Origin: Theocolax elegans | Lineage: Eukaryota; Arthropoda; Insecta; Hymenoptera; Cerocephalidae | Reading direction: 5' to 3' | Assembly: GCA_026168455.1 (NCBI GenBank) | Contig: CM047431.1 | Span: 3,501,603-3,565,602 of the forward strand | Length of the DNA: 64,000 bases | Part shown: positions 20,693-32,925 of the stretch, one piece after another | Numbering within the stretch: position 1 is the stretch's first letter | Layout: each line of letters starts with the position of its first letter | The notes under the pieces: generated by a model | Told to the model about the DNA's origin: nothing | Databases searched by the model: none | Seen by the model: only the letters and a program-made list of their open reading frames with translations | Position numbers and translations under genes: made by a program

Positions 20693-22991
20693 TACAGGGT
20701 GTCCTAATAAATATTCCAGGTAAAAGCTTTTTTAAAAAAGGTGACGGTCATTCCTTAAGTAACTTTTTACGACAAATCCAGTGGTGAACTTGGATTTGAC
20801 CTTCAACTTGTCATTCAAGGTCATTTCAAGGTCAACTTTGTTGTTTTAAATGGGAACCCCTATTTTTGACAACAGCAATCGAAAGAGCGAGAAATTTTAC
20901 GTCTAAACATGTACTCAGGTCATAGGTCAAGGTGACCTTGAACCTTCTGCTGAAGGTTATTAAGTTTTAGGTATGGATCGGCTCCGCTCTGTACTTGTTT
21001 GTCTTAGGGGTATTAAAAAGGTCAAGGGAATTCTTGTAATAATGGTATCCAATGGTGACCTTGGATTTGACCTAGCGTTAGACCTTAAAGGTCATTCGAA
21101 GGTTAACTTTTTTTTTAATGAAAACGGCTATTTTTCACAACAACAATCAAAAGAGCGGGAAATTTCACTCGAACCTGCTATGGATTAACTCCAATCTGTA
21201 AGTTTGAACCTTCAAGGTCATTGCGAGGTCATTTTTTTTACATTTAGCGTTACCCAGGATCAACGACGTGGACGTAGTAAAATCTGTTCCCTTTAATCAA
21301 CAAGAATATATTCCAAAAAGAAACTCCTTTTAATTTACAGAAATTATTTACTTTTGAATGTCCTCAGTATTATTAAAATAGTTATTACAATTATTACAAT
21401 AAACTCTTCAAGTAAAACAAGAAAAAAAGCTTATATTACCACCCAAATATCACAAAAATGTCAGTACAAAATACAATTATAAAATTGCAATCAGTGTTTT
21501 TAATTATTTACCAAATGAATTAAAGACATTTGATATGAGTAAAAAATCAAATATTATAAAAATAAAGATTTGGATAACAAAAAATGGCTAGTATAAAAAT
21601 AGATTCGAATATAGACTGCAAGCAACTCAAATTATGGCTACTGAACACTTTTTCACAAGAAAAAATATCAAAAATGTCAAAAACACAAACAAGAATAAAC
21701 GATCTCTTGAAAATAGGTATATTTCCATAAATGACTTAGAACAATACGAGAACATAGTAACTGTATATATTATAATAATAGACTACGTCGCCGTATATCG
21801 AATTTGAACTACTCCAAAATGATCACTCTATACTCAAAAATCGAAGTAAAAATATATAGACTTACCAAAGAAATTATGTATTAGTACATTACGATACAAG
21901 TGCGGAAAATAGGTGTTATGTACATAATTATTGTCGAATATAAACTCAGCCTATCTAACGGCAGCGCCACTTCTGCTCGCCAATTTTCGGGTGGCGGATT
22001 TGTGAAGCTATTAGTTCGGACTGCCCTTAACAGAATTTCAATTTGTCGAGACAATGGTGGCGGTTAGGTGCAAACATACATAGAGTTCTATACAGGCTCC
22101 GCCATATCACATAACGCACAAGAAGGGGCAAAATCATAAGAGGCAAAGGATCAAGAATGAAGAAAAGGCGGCAATTGAATTTTAGCAAAGGATCATAGAC
22201 TAACCTGCTCTTATTCCTACTGTAACGTTACAAAATTATGTTTGCTTTTTACTATCAATTAACGTACCATCAAAAAGTGAATGGGAAGCAGCTCGAGCGG
22301 TTAATGTAAGATGTAATTATTATCTCTAATAATTATGTGTGATAGGTATTGGGACTCACGCTAATAAAGTACCCCAAAGGGAACATATTTTACTATCTCC
22401 ACGTCGTTGTTTCTGGGTAACGCTAAATGTAACAAAATTACCTCGCAATGACTTTGAAGGTTCAAACTCCATTCAGATTGGAGTTAATTCAAGGCAGGTT
22501 CGAATATATTTCCCGCTCGTTTGATTTTTGTTAAATATAGCAGTTTACATTAAGAAAAAAAAATTAAACTTGAAACAACCTGGAAAGACAAGTTCAAGGT
22601 CATATACAAGGTCACCAATAGATACCGTTACTACAAGAACCCTTTTGATCTTTTTAGTACCCCTATGCCAAAAAGTACAGATCGGAATCGGTCCATACAT
22701 AAAACTTAATAACCTGTATCTGAAGGTTCAAGCTCACCTTGATTTTTAATCTAAATACATGTTTAGACGTAAAGTTCCTGGCTCTTTCGAAAGTTTCCAT
22801 TGTCAAAAATAGGTGATCCTATTTAAAAAAGCAAAGTTGTCCTTGAAAAACCTTGAAGTTCAAGCTCAAATCCAAGGTCACAACTAGACTCCACGTATAA
22901 AGTTACGTAAACAATTACTTTCACCTTTTTTTAGAAAAGTTTTTACCTGCAATATTTATTGGACATATCGTTACTTTTAGAACGCCCTGTA
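20693..22991. mobile_element. Long inverted-repeat element (ends TACAGGG), rich in AGGTCA motifs
   Basis: The left arm begins TACAGGGTGTCCTAATAAAT and the right arm ends with its diverged complement (GCCCTGTA at 22991). The arms extend about 570-590 bp each (to about 21270 and from about 22400) at modest identity, so the element is old. The arms hold many copies of AGGTCA and its complement TGACCT, several as TCAAGGTCA. The interior (21270-22400) is AT-rich with a GC-richer island at about 21960-22100 and has no recognisable ORF. The listed short frames inside the arms are incidental. Confidence 0.5.
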
Positions 22992-24255
22992 CAATTTATT
23001 TTTAGTAAAGCTTGTGCAATTCTAGTGGATTTTCTTCCATTTTTTATTTGTAAAAGAAAATTGATCGATCAACGGTTTAATATCCTCACTGCTGCGCTGT
23101 GCATTCGGATATCGATGAGACGTATATAATGCTCTCATACCACCTTAATTTGGAAGATCTGCAGACCATTCCGGATAAACTATTCGTCCTCGCCAGGGAT
23201 TTATTTCGTTATTTATTAATGCGTAGAGTTATCGATTGAATTATAGAGTTATAGATAGAATTTCACATGAATTATTTCTCATTTGTATACCAGGAAACAG
23301 TTCCTATAGTTGCAACAAAATCGGTGACCCTTCCTTATCAGTTTGCTGCGCTACTGAATCAGGCATTAGTTCCTAAAAAGTACATTGGAAATAAATGGGG
23401 TTGGAAGGAAATTATCGTGTTGTCACTGTTAATATCATCACGTATAGACAGCAGATCTCAGTACATTTATTGCTGAACGTAGAAGCAAAAAGAGTACCCC
23501 TGATCAAGTAGAGCAAAGAAGAAAGAATTAACACCTTAACAGTAAGCATAAAGCGCAGCTATTGTTGCAAACCAAAGTTTAATAAATAAATGGAAAAAAC
23601 TGAATAGCCTGTTCCAGAAATGGAGAACGTTGATAAAAATTCAGAACTGGTGGAAGTAAACGTGTTGAAAATAATACTCGAGCTATTACCATTTGAAATG
23701 CATGCACCAGGATAAAAATTTTGTGGTCCAGGTACAAAACTGATTGTAATCCATTGGACGAAGCGTGTCGCCAAAAGCATACCCTGTACACTGACAAATA
23801 TACTAATCGTAGTAATGCTGATCGGTGTCTGGCTGAATACGGTTTTACTCGTATGTTAACTGGTGACACCGGATGATGAGCAAATTCTTGCAATGATGAT
23901 TGCTTACTGTATAGTTAGTAATATTACCATTACAAATGTTAAACCATATTAAAGTGATCAAGTGCCAGGATAAAAAAACAAGAAGATAAATTGATTAAAA
24001 AATAAAAAGTATAATAATGCTGAGCAGAAAATTAACAAATGTTAATTCATCTTGGTAATATGACTTTATCATTCGGTTGCATTTTAATGTAGAATTGTAG
24101 AATTTTATCGATTTTCCTGAGTCAAATTATTTAAGATGAAGGTAAAAAGAAAAGAGTTATCACATTTTTTTCTTAGTAGCGTTTTGCTGATGAATGCCTC
24201 CCTCTTCAGACGAAGAGTTTGTGACGCCTCACTAACGTCTTATAGACAATAAATC
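22992..24255. other. Intergenic or intronic DNA without recognisable gene
   Basis: Short overlapping frames on both strands (for example 23267-23476 and 23579-23893 on minus) carry no recognisable motif. I see no RNA gene or repeat structure. Confidence 0.35.
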
Positions 24256-24269
24256 TAATACTAAGTGAA

Positions 24270-24346
24270 TGCTGATATAGAGTAATAGTCAAGTTATATG
24301 CCTAGCAATACGTATGTCGGAGTTCGCATCCCGACATATGTCAACG
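24270..24346 (+). mobile_element. tRNA-like SINE head, degenerate
   Basis: AGTTCGCATCC at 24321-24331 resembles the tRNA B box (9 of 11). It lies in the hairpin TGTCGG...CCGACA, shaped like a T arm. A T-run and AT-rich tail follow, as in the tRNA-like pieces near 30.0 and 47.0 kb. The D and anticodon arms are not convincing, so this is not a functional tRNA. Confidence 0.35.
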
Positions 24347-24349
24347 TTT

Positions 24350-25231
24350 TTTTATTTGAGAAAATTAACTAAATTAATGCAAATAAACGATATTTGCATT
24401 AAAAATTATTTTGCTTATTTTTTTATTTTTTGGTGAAAATGAAATAATAATTTTCAACCAAATTAAAGCAAATTCAAGAAAGTTAACAATTCTTGTTATC
24501 TATATAAATAAAATAAATTACTTTATAATAAAATATACAAATAATACAAATACTTTAAACAGTTACATATTAATAAATAATAATAAATAATTGTAGAAAT
24601 TTATGTAAAAGTGTTTCAACGCGCGAAACTAAAATTCAATTTCAAATTTACACAGATCTAAGTCGGCTCGATACCAGTAGTTGGCTACTAGAAATTTCCA
24701 GCTTCCGCAACTAAATGTGCGTCTTAAGGAGATAAAAGGAGCGATCCGAAGGATCCTAAAAAGACCATCATTCGATCGACTTTTGTTTTGTAAAAGAATC
24801 GATGCCATGCATCGATTCTACTTTTTAATTAAGTCTCTAGGATATAGTAGCCATTTAGTGCTAGACATCAAAGAGACAGAACTATAAGTTTATTAAAAAA
24901 TGAATTATTAAAATAATTTCCATTATTTTGTTGAAAGTCTATCGAACCTTACACTGAATTGCACGGACATACAAACCTAACTATAAGAACTCTACAACCT
25001 ACGGTGCTATAGAGAGAGCAAAGCGCGTTTCTCTAGTTTCACCTACACTTCTTTTCAGAGCTACTAATGTCGTGCAATCAAACGTGCACGTCACAATTTA
25101 TATAAAATAATTTAAATGCATCTTGGATAATAATGAGAAAAAATTGAATACAATAAAAATAAATTAAAAATGATACCTTCTAATATCAATATTGCAGTCA
25201 ATACGTATAGTAATTAATAAATTTGTTGTAT
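24350..25231. other. AT-rich DNA, no gene seen
   Basis: Contains a short hairpin AGAATCGATGC/GCATCGATTCT near 24795-24821. Otherwise no structure or coding signal is recognised. Confidence 0.35.
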
Positions 25232-25235
25232 ATAT

Positions 25236-25882
25236 TGTAACGGTAAGGTATTGTTTACCTTACCGTTTGACGAATTCGAGCAACACGAGCGAACAGTATC
25301 GTAATGTTCGCATCGGCTCGGGCCGGCGAGATTCGGCTCGGCTCGGTTAGTCGTGGCTGCACGGGCGAGATCGGATTCGTGCCCGCACCTGAATACATGA
25401 CCTGAATAGAAAAGAAAGCTTGGAGCAATACCTTTCAAATGCTCTGTAGCATTTTTATGGCCTTCAATTCTGTAAAAAGTTATGATAATTTAAAGAAAGA
25501 AAAAATTCACAAAAATTAACATGGAAAATTCCCTTTTAAATTTTTAAAAACATTTCGTGTTTCTTTAAATTATTATAAATACTCGGTACTAGGCTGGAGC
25601 GAGGACCTGGATGTTAGAGCGAGGCCACTCCATGTGTAACCTGGGAGCGCTATTGGACCTCACAGCCTCTACTGCTAGTCCACGGCTTCTTAGCATGGTG
25701 CTGGATTCAAGGATCAAGGGGGATCAATTCCAAGGAGTAGGACTGGTGCTGGAGGTTTACTCGAAGGGATAGTGTGCGTGTGCCTCCTCTCTCCGAGCAT
25801 CTTGTGGCTTGCTCGACTAGTGCCACTTATTAAACGTAGAATAAGATATCACAGTGAAATGTGATGTAAGCACATCGTCACA
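25236..25882. mobile_element. Candidate solo LTR
   Basis: Starts TGTAACGGT and ends ATCGTCACA, imperfect inverted termini, flanked by ATAT on both sides (25232-25235 and 25883-25886). GC content is well above the flanks (25270-25400 and 25590-25840). The flanks are AT repeats, so the 4-bp duplication is weak evidence. The first ~30 bp form a hairpin (GGTAAGGTA/TACCTTACC). Confidence 0.35.
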
Positions 25883-26281
25883 ATATATATATATATATAA
25901 TTTTATTTATTTAAAATCGAACGTAAAAATGCAAACTTGGTAAATATTTTGAAGGCCTGTAATTAAGTATTATTTACTTTTTTTAGTAGAAGTAAGGATT
26001 CCAATGTTATAAGCAAATTACTCGTTTTTCATACATTTTCCAATTATTTAAATTGTGTGTTATTTCCTGCATTTGACCGTAAACATAAACACCAATATCC
26101 TGACACCCCCCTACAACATCTTATAATAAAATATCCTCTTAAAATATGTTTTCAAAATGACGCTTTCTCTTTATTATCACAACTTTGGATCACATATATT
26201 TTATGTAATATAAACTTATATTATACAAACTGTTATAATATAATGAAAACATGAGTTTAAATATTTTTATTTGTGTTTCAG

Positions 26282-26506
26282 CCATAATACAGAAAAAGTT
26301 ATATACTTTTTACTACTTGAACGAAAACGAAAGCGACCATCGTATGAAGACGAATTAGAGATTCGAAACAATACTCGTACTGTAATTAATCAATTGGACG
26401 ATCCACCCAAGAAGCGTATCGATATTTGTAAATTAAATGGTAATAACCATCTTACCTTAGGACAAATTAGTCAAGGCTCGCCTTTAACACCGAGGAGACA
26501 ATCTAG
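26282..26506 (+). CDS. Internal exon of a SAD/BRSK-type serine/threonine kinase
   Basis: The frame is bounded by a polypyrimidine tract and AG acceptor at 26280-26281 (TTTGTGTTTCAG) and a GT donor at 26507-26508 (TCTAG/GTGA). The ~75 residues contain HNTEKVIYFLLLERKRKRP and later DPPKKRID and GQISQGSPLTPRR. These are the blocks that follow the kinase and UBA-like domains in insect SAD kinase (BRSK family; Drosophila sugar-free frosting). The family acts in neuronal polarity and synapse organisation. The exon begins with the last base of a split codon and ends with two bases of one. No neighbouring exon is visible in the window, so the flanking TE-rich DNA is probably its introns. It is the only host gene piece I can support. 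Confidence 0.7.
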
Positions 26507-28037
26507 GTGATTTAATATTATCCATTTTCTTCTATAGAAAATATTGCAATATCATAATTATAAATAATGAATAAATAATAATTGTAAATGTATAATTTAA
26601 AGAGAACCCAAAGGCGTAAAATGCTGCAATCAATGTTTAATTGCACAAACTGTGACAAGTAATCGTCACGTAAGGTTATATGTGACTGCAAATGAATTTA
26701 TTTAAATTCACGAATAATGTATTTAGGAGCATACGAGTGGTCAATACCTCAAGGGTTAAGGCAGTTGCCTTCTGAATCTGACGCTGTTAAAATACCATAA
26801 GTGTATATTCCTGTCTTAAATTCTCAGGGGCATTTTTTCAGACATTATAAATTACTATACAGATTAAGTCTACTGATCATTCACATTAGATTCATGTTAT
26901 AGATTATTTATTATTTTTAATCATTTCTTTAACTACTGGATTTATTAGTTACATTTTATCAATATTTGTATAGTAATTGTAATAACTCTTGTGATTTTCC
27001 TCTATACCAAAGCTTTTTCCCCACTTCAACTGAAGTTTTTTAATACTAGTGTTTGCTTTAATAAGTATTCAGATAATTTAGTATTAACTTTAATCATTTT
27101 TATGTATTATTCATTATTTTGCACCTTTGCATAATTCCTTACACTATTCCTTCATAATCACCCATATTATATTTTGAATGAATATTCAACAAACAAATTT
27201 CAATAAACACGAGCCAAGGAGGATGGCCCAAATCCTCTAAACCGTATATCCTGACGAACGTTTTCCTCGCGACACTTGCCAGTATTGTCGTGTAGTTTGT
27301 GACAAGGTATTTCATACCTGTCAAATAGAAGCGAGCAAGGTAGGTGGCGCCAGTGGTAATAGGTCACACTAATACAAATATTGGTTGGTTTTCGATCGGA
27401 ATCGATAACTAAAACTAAATAACTAGCGCTACCTAGAAGGACGAAGTAACGCGATATCACGCGACATAACCTGGTGGCAATTTATCGGTTACAATAAATT
27501 CTTTGTAAGTGTATGCAAGGTTTAACCAGTTTTTGCTTGCACAGAAAGTTAGCTAACAACCTGGCTCAGATCTTTACAAGTTGTATTATAGGTTATATGA
27601 TTGCAAGAGGTCAAGCGCGGTAATGGAGCTTGGAAGGAGGGAATGCGCACGAATCCTAGAGTGTTCCACAAGCGCGCAGCTCGCCAAACGCCAGCGGGAC
27701 ATTGTTTAGACCAAGCTACTCTGTATCCTTGAGGATGGATGGAACACCTTGAGACGTAGGTGGCATTGTTAGGAAGTGGCAGGTCTAATTCTTTGGCTAC
27801 AGAATCCAGAGCATTGACGTCTTCCTCACCAGGATCGAATGTTGCAGGATTCTGGCCAATCTGTCAGAGAAGGTGTTACTCTCTTCCTTCTCGGAATTAC
27901 TGACAGACACCGCCGCCACATGGTGCCAAAATGAGAAACATAAGTAACACAACGTTTTCAGCAGAGGATTATTGATGAGTCAAATGCATAGCTTCAACGG
28001 CTGTTTAAACGACCTCGATTAAACAAATAAACAAGGT
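26507..28037. other. Probable intron downstream of the kinase exon
   Basis: AT-rich at first. A tRNA-like scrap (GGTTAAGGCAGTTGCC then TCTGAATCTGACG) lies at about 26729-26800 without a B box. A more GC-balanced patch at 27230-27480 and another at 27600-27940 carry short frames I cannot assign. TGGTGCCAAAATGAG near 27920 looks like a primer-binding site ahead of the gag-like frame, but no LTR is evident. Confidence 0.3.
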
Positions 28038-28415
28038 ATGATAGAAGGGGAAAAAAACTATCGTCCACCACCCACAGAGGAAGGATCTCTGCTTCCGGAG
28101 ATGGCGTATAAACCGAAAAGCAAGAAAGGATCGCCAAAGGCTAAGGTAGCGGCCACTGAGGTAACCTCAGCCAAACCGAGCGAGCCCGATGTCGTCGACC
28201 GCATCGCCAAGATGCTGGAAGATGCGCTGCGGCCCATCTTCTTCGAATTGACGTCGACGACTCGACAGTGTTATAGGAGGAGCTCAAGGTCCGACTCCCC
28301 AAAGAAAGGCTCGCCCGGTATCCGATGTCCGCGGAATAGGAGATTTGGAAGGAATCAAGGACCGACTAAGAACTCTGGACGACGGCAGGAGAAAGAAAAA
28401 GCAAATCCGTCATGA
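28038..28415 (+). CDS. Gag-like ORF fragment, probable retroelement debris
   Basis: 125 codons, basic and proline/serine-rich, with a predicted helical stretch EPDVVDRIAKMLEDALRPIF. The composition and the primer-site-like sequence ahead of it suggest a retrotransposon gag N terminus. The following frame (28446-28754) is also basic but in another phase, consistent with decay. No diagnostic motif is present, so the assignment is tentative. Confidence 0.3.
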   Translation: MIEGEKNYRPPPTEEGSLLPEMAYKPKSKKGSPKAKVAATEVTSAKPSEPDVVDRIAKMLEDALRPIFFELTSTTRQCYRRSSRSDSPKKGSPGIRCPRNRRFGRNQGPTKNSGRRQEKEKANPS

Positions 28416-28759
28416 GAGAAGAGAAAGGAGCAGCCTAAAAACGAGATGAGATGCGGCAAAATAGGATATTCCACAACAAGGAAGCGATTCAATGGGACGA
28501 AAGCCACGACCCAAGGATTAGAGTCATTGGGGACAGATTCTCTACGACCGAACGGATGGTCCAGAAAGGAGCATGATCGGGCCTCAAGAGGAGGAACAGT
28601 CCCAAGAGCCTGTAAATCAACCTTATGCTATAAACCGGAGGATAAGAGTCTTTGGTGGCTTCTAGTGGAGATCAAGGGCTTTCGTATAAGAGGATTTGGA
28701 GGTTTGAAAATTGAAGGTTACATTTCAAAATTTATTTCTTCTGTGCATTTTTAATTTAA

Positions 28760-30020
28760 ATGATGGACCGCAATATTGGATGTAAATGGGCAAGTAATAT
28801 TTGCTTTTATTTACATTCGTATTATTTATTTTTGGAAACCTAAACGTAATATACATTTATTAATTTATTTATTGAAATAATATTAATATTTTTTAAATTT
28901 AAATAAACGTAAAGTACATTTATTAATTTATTTTGTGACGTGCATGTTTATTTACTTGTAGACCTTGCTTTTTTGAAGCTCCTGCAAAAACTGTAGAGCA
29001 GTTAGCTTGATAAGACGCCTTGCTTAACAAGTAGTACTCGTAATTCGTTAGTGTAATTTGTTTTGTTTGTGTTGTTTTGTGTTAGATATCGAATATCAAA
29101 TGAGTACGAAACGCATTTGTAAACGATTAGCTTTTAGTGTATATGAAGCATTGAAAGTCAGTCCTAGAAATAGAACTGCAAGCAATTACTTTAATCTATT
29201 GTGTATTTGACTTGTAGGCGAAATACAAAATAAATATACAATAAGTAATTAAATATAATAGCTTTATTAAATAAAAATGAATACAGGGATAAATTGATGA
29301 TTAAATCAATCCATCCTCGTATCATCGCCTTTGAAAACAAGTCTTTGAGCACGGGAAATTCGACCCTTATATAGCTCTTCGGTAGTGAGTTGTTCTCTCC
29401 CTTCCATAGCCTCGCTGTTGAAAATCATACGATATTCGCTTAACATCTTAATTTAAACTGATTTTATAAATTATATCTATATTTACAATGTCTAATTTTA
29501 TTATTTATAAATTAACATACAATTTTCATATGATTTAGATAAGTACAATTTATTCGCTTAGCATTTATTTACCTACTTTTTCGCATAAACTATTTTTTAT
29601 GTCTTGTATATTATTTATAATATTTATTCACAAATGGATCTTATTGTTTTCCCTCAACATTTAAATTAACCCGCTACCGTTTTGTATTTTCTACGCATCA
29701 TATAATGTTACATAATATAACTCTTATCACTACTTTCTATTATTTAAATATATTTGTATATAATTATTTATCGATTTTACAATTTATAATTTCTCATTAA
29801 TTAATGTATTTACTGTTAAAAAACTAATTTTTTGAATTTTTTGAATTTTTTCAATTTTTTCAATTTTTTGAATTTTTTCAATTTTCAATTACCTTGAAAA
29901 TTTCATTATAATATCTGAATATAACAAAAATTAAAAAGTAATTATTTATTTTACAAATTTTTATTATTTACAACATTTGTATGTAATTTAGTTAAAAATA
30001 ATTAAAATAACAAATTTTAG
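28760..30020. other. AT-rich DNA with small unassigned frames
   Basis: Mostly AT-rich. A 46-residue frame on the minus strand (29306-29446; MLSEYRMIFNSEAMEGREQL...) follows an AG and looks more protein-like than its surroundings, but I do not recognise it. A 10-bp repeat (AATTTTTTGA/C) occurs about six times at 29825-29885. Confidence 0.3.
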
Positions 30021-30026
30021 TATCTT

Positions 30027-30105
30027 ATGAGATTTGAACCCCTAACCTTCCAGATTCAGAGTCTGACGATACGGATCAGTACATCTGTACTGAGTGATTC
30101 GACAC
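30027..30105 (-). mobile_element. tRNA-Gln-like SINE head
   Basis: On the minus strand CAGACTCTGAATCTGG resembles the anticodon arm of tRNA-Gln (CTG), followed by GGGGTTCAAATCTC, 10 of 11 to the B box. The D-arm side is scrambled and there is no acceptor-stem pairing, so it is not a working tRNA. An AT-rich tail with repeated AATTTTTTGA-type words follows, in line with a tRNA-derived SINE. Confidence 0.45.
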
Positions 30106-30129
30106 CATTATGAACACTCAATAGGGGAC

Positions 30130-32226
30130 GAAGCTACAGGAACTAATGGCGTACTGTGTAATCCGTAAGGACATCTTAGATAATCAAGGTCTTGAGTGTG
30201 CACACACACGCGGTCGGGAGAAGTGAAAAAAGGGGCACTTATTGGGATTTGTGAGCAGCGCAAGGTAATCCTCATCACTCGCTATTTCGCACTCTCAAAA
30301 TCTTTAACTTCGTTGAACTCGGCATTGCTGATCAGGAACAAACTGGTGTACAAGTCTTGAGCGCACGCAAACACTCTAGAAAAATTACAAAAGAACGTAT
30401 ATCATTCCATCGATTAGCTTGGCCGAGCGAATTCTCTCGCGCGTATACGAGAGCGACCGTGACCAGACATGAAGTGTCGGTAGCGGGACGAGGTTCTGCT
30501 TATTGTCCTCGGGCGACAAAACCTTTTCTCGGACTCTGTTACGGGGAGGCATCGTCTACAGTTGTTTTAACATGGTTAGTAATTAAGCGTGTGGAATAAA
30601 TATTTACTTTTAGTATAATAAAAAACATTGTTATGACACTCATAACCTCACACTTATCATATTGCTGTTTCCGTTATCTGCTTCCGCACTATCAGCAAAC
30701 TATGGTACTCGTACGGCCCTATCCTGATCCTCTTAATTGGGATATCTACTAAAGCCTTATTGATTTAGCCGTACTCCGTCAGATGAGGTCGAGCCCATCG
30801 GGGCAGAAGAGCCAGTCTTGCGGTAAGGCCCAATTTATTCACTGAAAATATCTTATTTACTAAAAATGATCTGCAGGACCTTTTATCTCGTGTTTATGAA
30901 AGCTTTTCCAGACCATCTGAGGTATAATGTAATTACTTTCATATTTCTATATTGTAATCTGTTCTTTAATAAATTAGGGCTAAGTTTTAATTTTTACGGG
31001 ATGTAAGACGCCGGAGAGTTTGAATTCAAAATCAACAAAAATTTATGATTATAATGCAGATTTATATTTATCAACTTCTGACACTGCTGATTCGTTTATT
31101 TCAAAATTGTACGAAACCGCTGGCAAAACTTCCAAGTATGGCGCGGATTCATCCTGATTGAAATAACACAACATATATATGGAGGTGATGGTGATATTTA
31201 GACCGCGATCATCCACCGAAAACAACGAGTTTTTCGATTCCAAAAAAGATCGACGATGAAATTCGTGGTCATGGTGAGCGTTTTATAATATATGAGGAAA
31301 ATCACAAATACATAAGTAAATACAAAGTTAACGATGAACGATTGTTTAATTAAAATAGTGTCATACGTGATACACATTTTTTATATTTTCACGAACTGCT
31401 CCAAATGATTTTATAAGGGTTCGAATACAAAGTTTGAATTTAGCCAAGGGTCCAGCGGGTCACTCGTATCGATCCGTAAATAATTTTCTTACAAATGATC
31501 TCTGGTCGTTAATCAGTAGGTTGACTTAAAGTAATCAATGTTTTCAAATGTATGAATCCTTTATACCAACTGTACCTATTGTTGAAGTATCTACCAATGA
31601 GGGTTGGACAAGAAATAAATTGTGACAAATAATTTAGAAATGCAGTCGATTGCAAATATAAGAAATAGATAATAAACGTTTACCTCGAGCACTCGTAGTA
31701 GGAGGAGCATTTGTTAACTTAAAACTATTGTCAACGGATAAGTCTTACAAAGAATGAGAATTTATTTGAGACGGACGAGGAAAAATTGCAGGAACAAAAA
31801 GCTGACCAACTTCTTGTATCATCAATCGTTAATATTCCATTGAAAGGATGCAGAATTCATGATATAAAACTATTTCAACAACATTATGTAGTGAGCTTGC
31901 TTTTTTCAATGGTCGACCATAAGTAAACGAAATAGTAACAGTGTACAGGGTAATATAAATATTTTATACGATTTTAATACATGACATTTTAATACGATTT
32001 TAAAGTTAACTGCAGTATCATAATTATCATTCTTTTGTGAATTTTGCAATGAAAGTAAAAAATAAAATAAAACGTACATAAATTCTCATAAGTGTACTCG
32101 GTGATTCACCTCATTGTGCGTCGGAAAGTAGTGCGTCAGTTACATGTAATGATTACTGTAGGACATTTATAATCAACATTATTTGGATAATCATAAAAGA
32201 TATAGCAGTTTAAAAAGATAATAAAA
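30130..32226. other. No confident gene; possible eroded Polinton
   Basis: Short frames only. A stretch near 31830-31900 reads IPLKGCRIHDIKLFQQH, which may be an eroded part of a protein-primed DNA polymerase. It lies just upstream of the clearer PolB scrap, but stops intervene throughout. Confidence 0.25.
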
Positions 32227-32352
32227 ATGTGCTTTAATTGTTGTAAAGTTTTTAATGTAAATAGAGGGAAACACGAATGCGGTCAAAATAACTGCAATTT
32301 ATGTCGTTCAAAACATAATACAAATGACAAGTGTTATATTCAACCAATAAAC
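32227..32352 (+). pseudogene. Polinton/Maverick DNA polymerase B fragment
   Basis: About 40 codons read CFNCCKVFN...HECG...CNLCRSKH...CYIQP. This cysteine/histidine cluster, ending in CY-QP, matches the region between the exonuclease and palm domains of protein-primed family B polymerases of Polintons. The frame then degenerates into unrelated AT-rich sequence. It is the only PolB trace seen and lies about 5.4 kb upstream of the other Polinton genes, in the same orientation. Confidence 0.5.
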
Positions 32353-32529
32353 ATATTTCTAGTACGATTACATTTTCAAAGAAATATTTGTTCATTTTTT
32401 AAGATTCTCCATATCGCGGTAACGTTACCATACAAAAAAATATATCGAATTTATGTGTAGTTCAAAAAGTTTGCAACAAACTGTATGAATATAGCCTTTT
32501 TATGTTACAATCAGGCAAGGCAACACTGC

Positions 32530-32925
32530 ACTTTATTGCTCGCATACGATTTGCGCCCCTACCTGCTAGTTTGTCCGCTTCTTCATTACCTATTATTCTA
32601 GAGTGACCTGGTACCTAAAGTAGGTTTATTTCGTTTACCTCTGCCAAGACCTCCAGTGCACATCTACACTTTAGCAGTACTTTTGTAGTGATTGCAGTGT
32701 TCTCTAGTGTTATTAAGGCAGCTTTGTTTTCCAAACAAAAGGCAACATTTCTGTGTTTAAGCATCCGGTCCAACATACTATCGGCCTCGGTGATAGCCCT
32801 TACTTCTGGTTGGAATATCGTGGCTGCGTGTCAAGTGATCATGCTATTTCTAGAATACTCCCCCTCTCCCACGTTCTAGCCCCAACTCTTTCTTCCTTCT
32901 TAGAACCATCAGTGAACCACATCAT
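32530..32925 (-). pseudogene. RNase H fragment of a non-LTR retrotransposon
   Basis: On the minus strand the frame contains WFTDGSKKEE (first RNase H acidic block). After a frameshift it reads EVRAITEADSMLDRML, then VPGHSRIIGNEEADKLA (last block with the catalytic His/Asp region). Stops and at least one frameshift break it. It is a different, more decayed lineage than the I-like element at 47.4-54.3 kb. Confidence 0.65.

Noticed and set aside
30357..30599. 80-codon plus-strand frame as a host exon
   Set aside because: No splice signals in phase and no recognisable motif.
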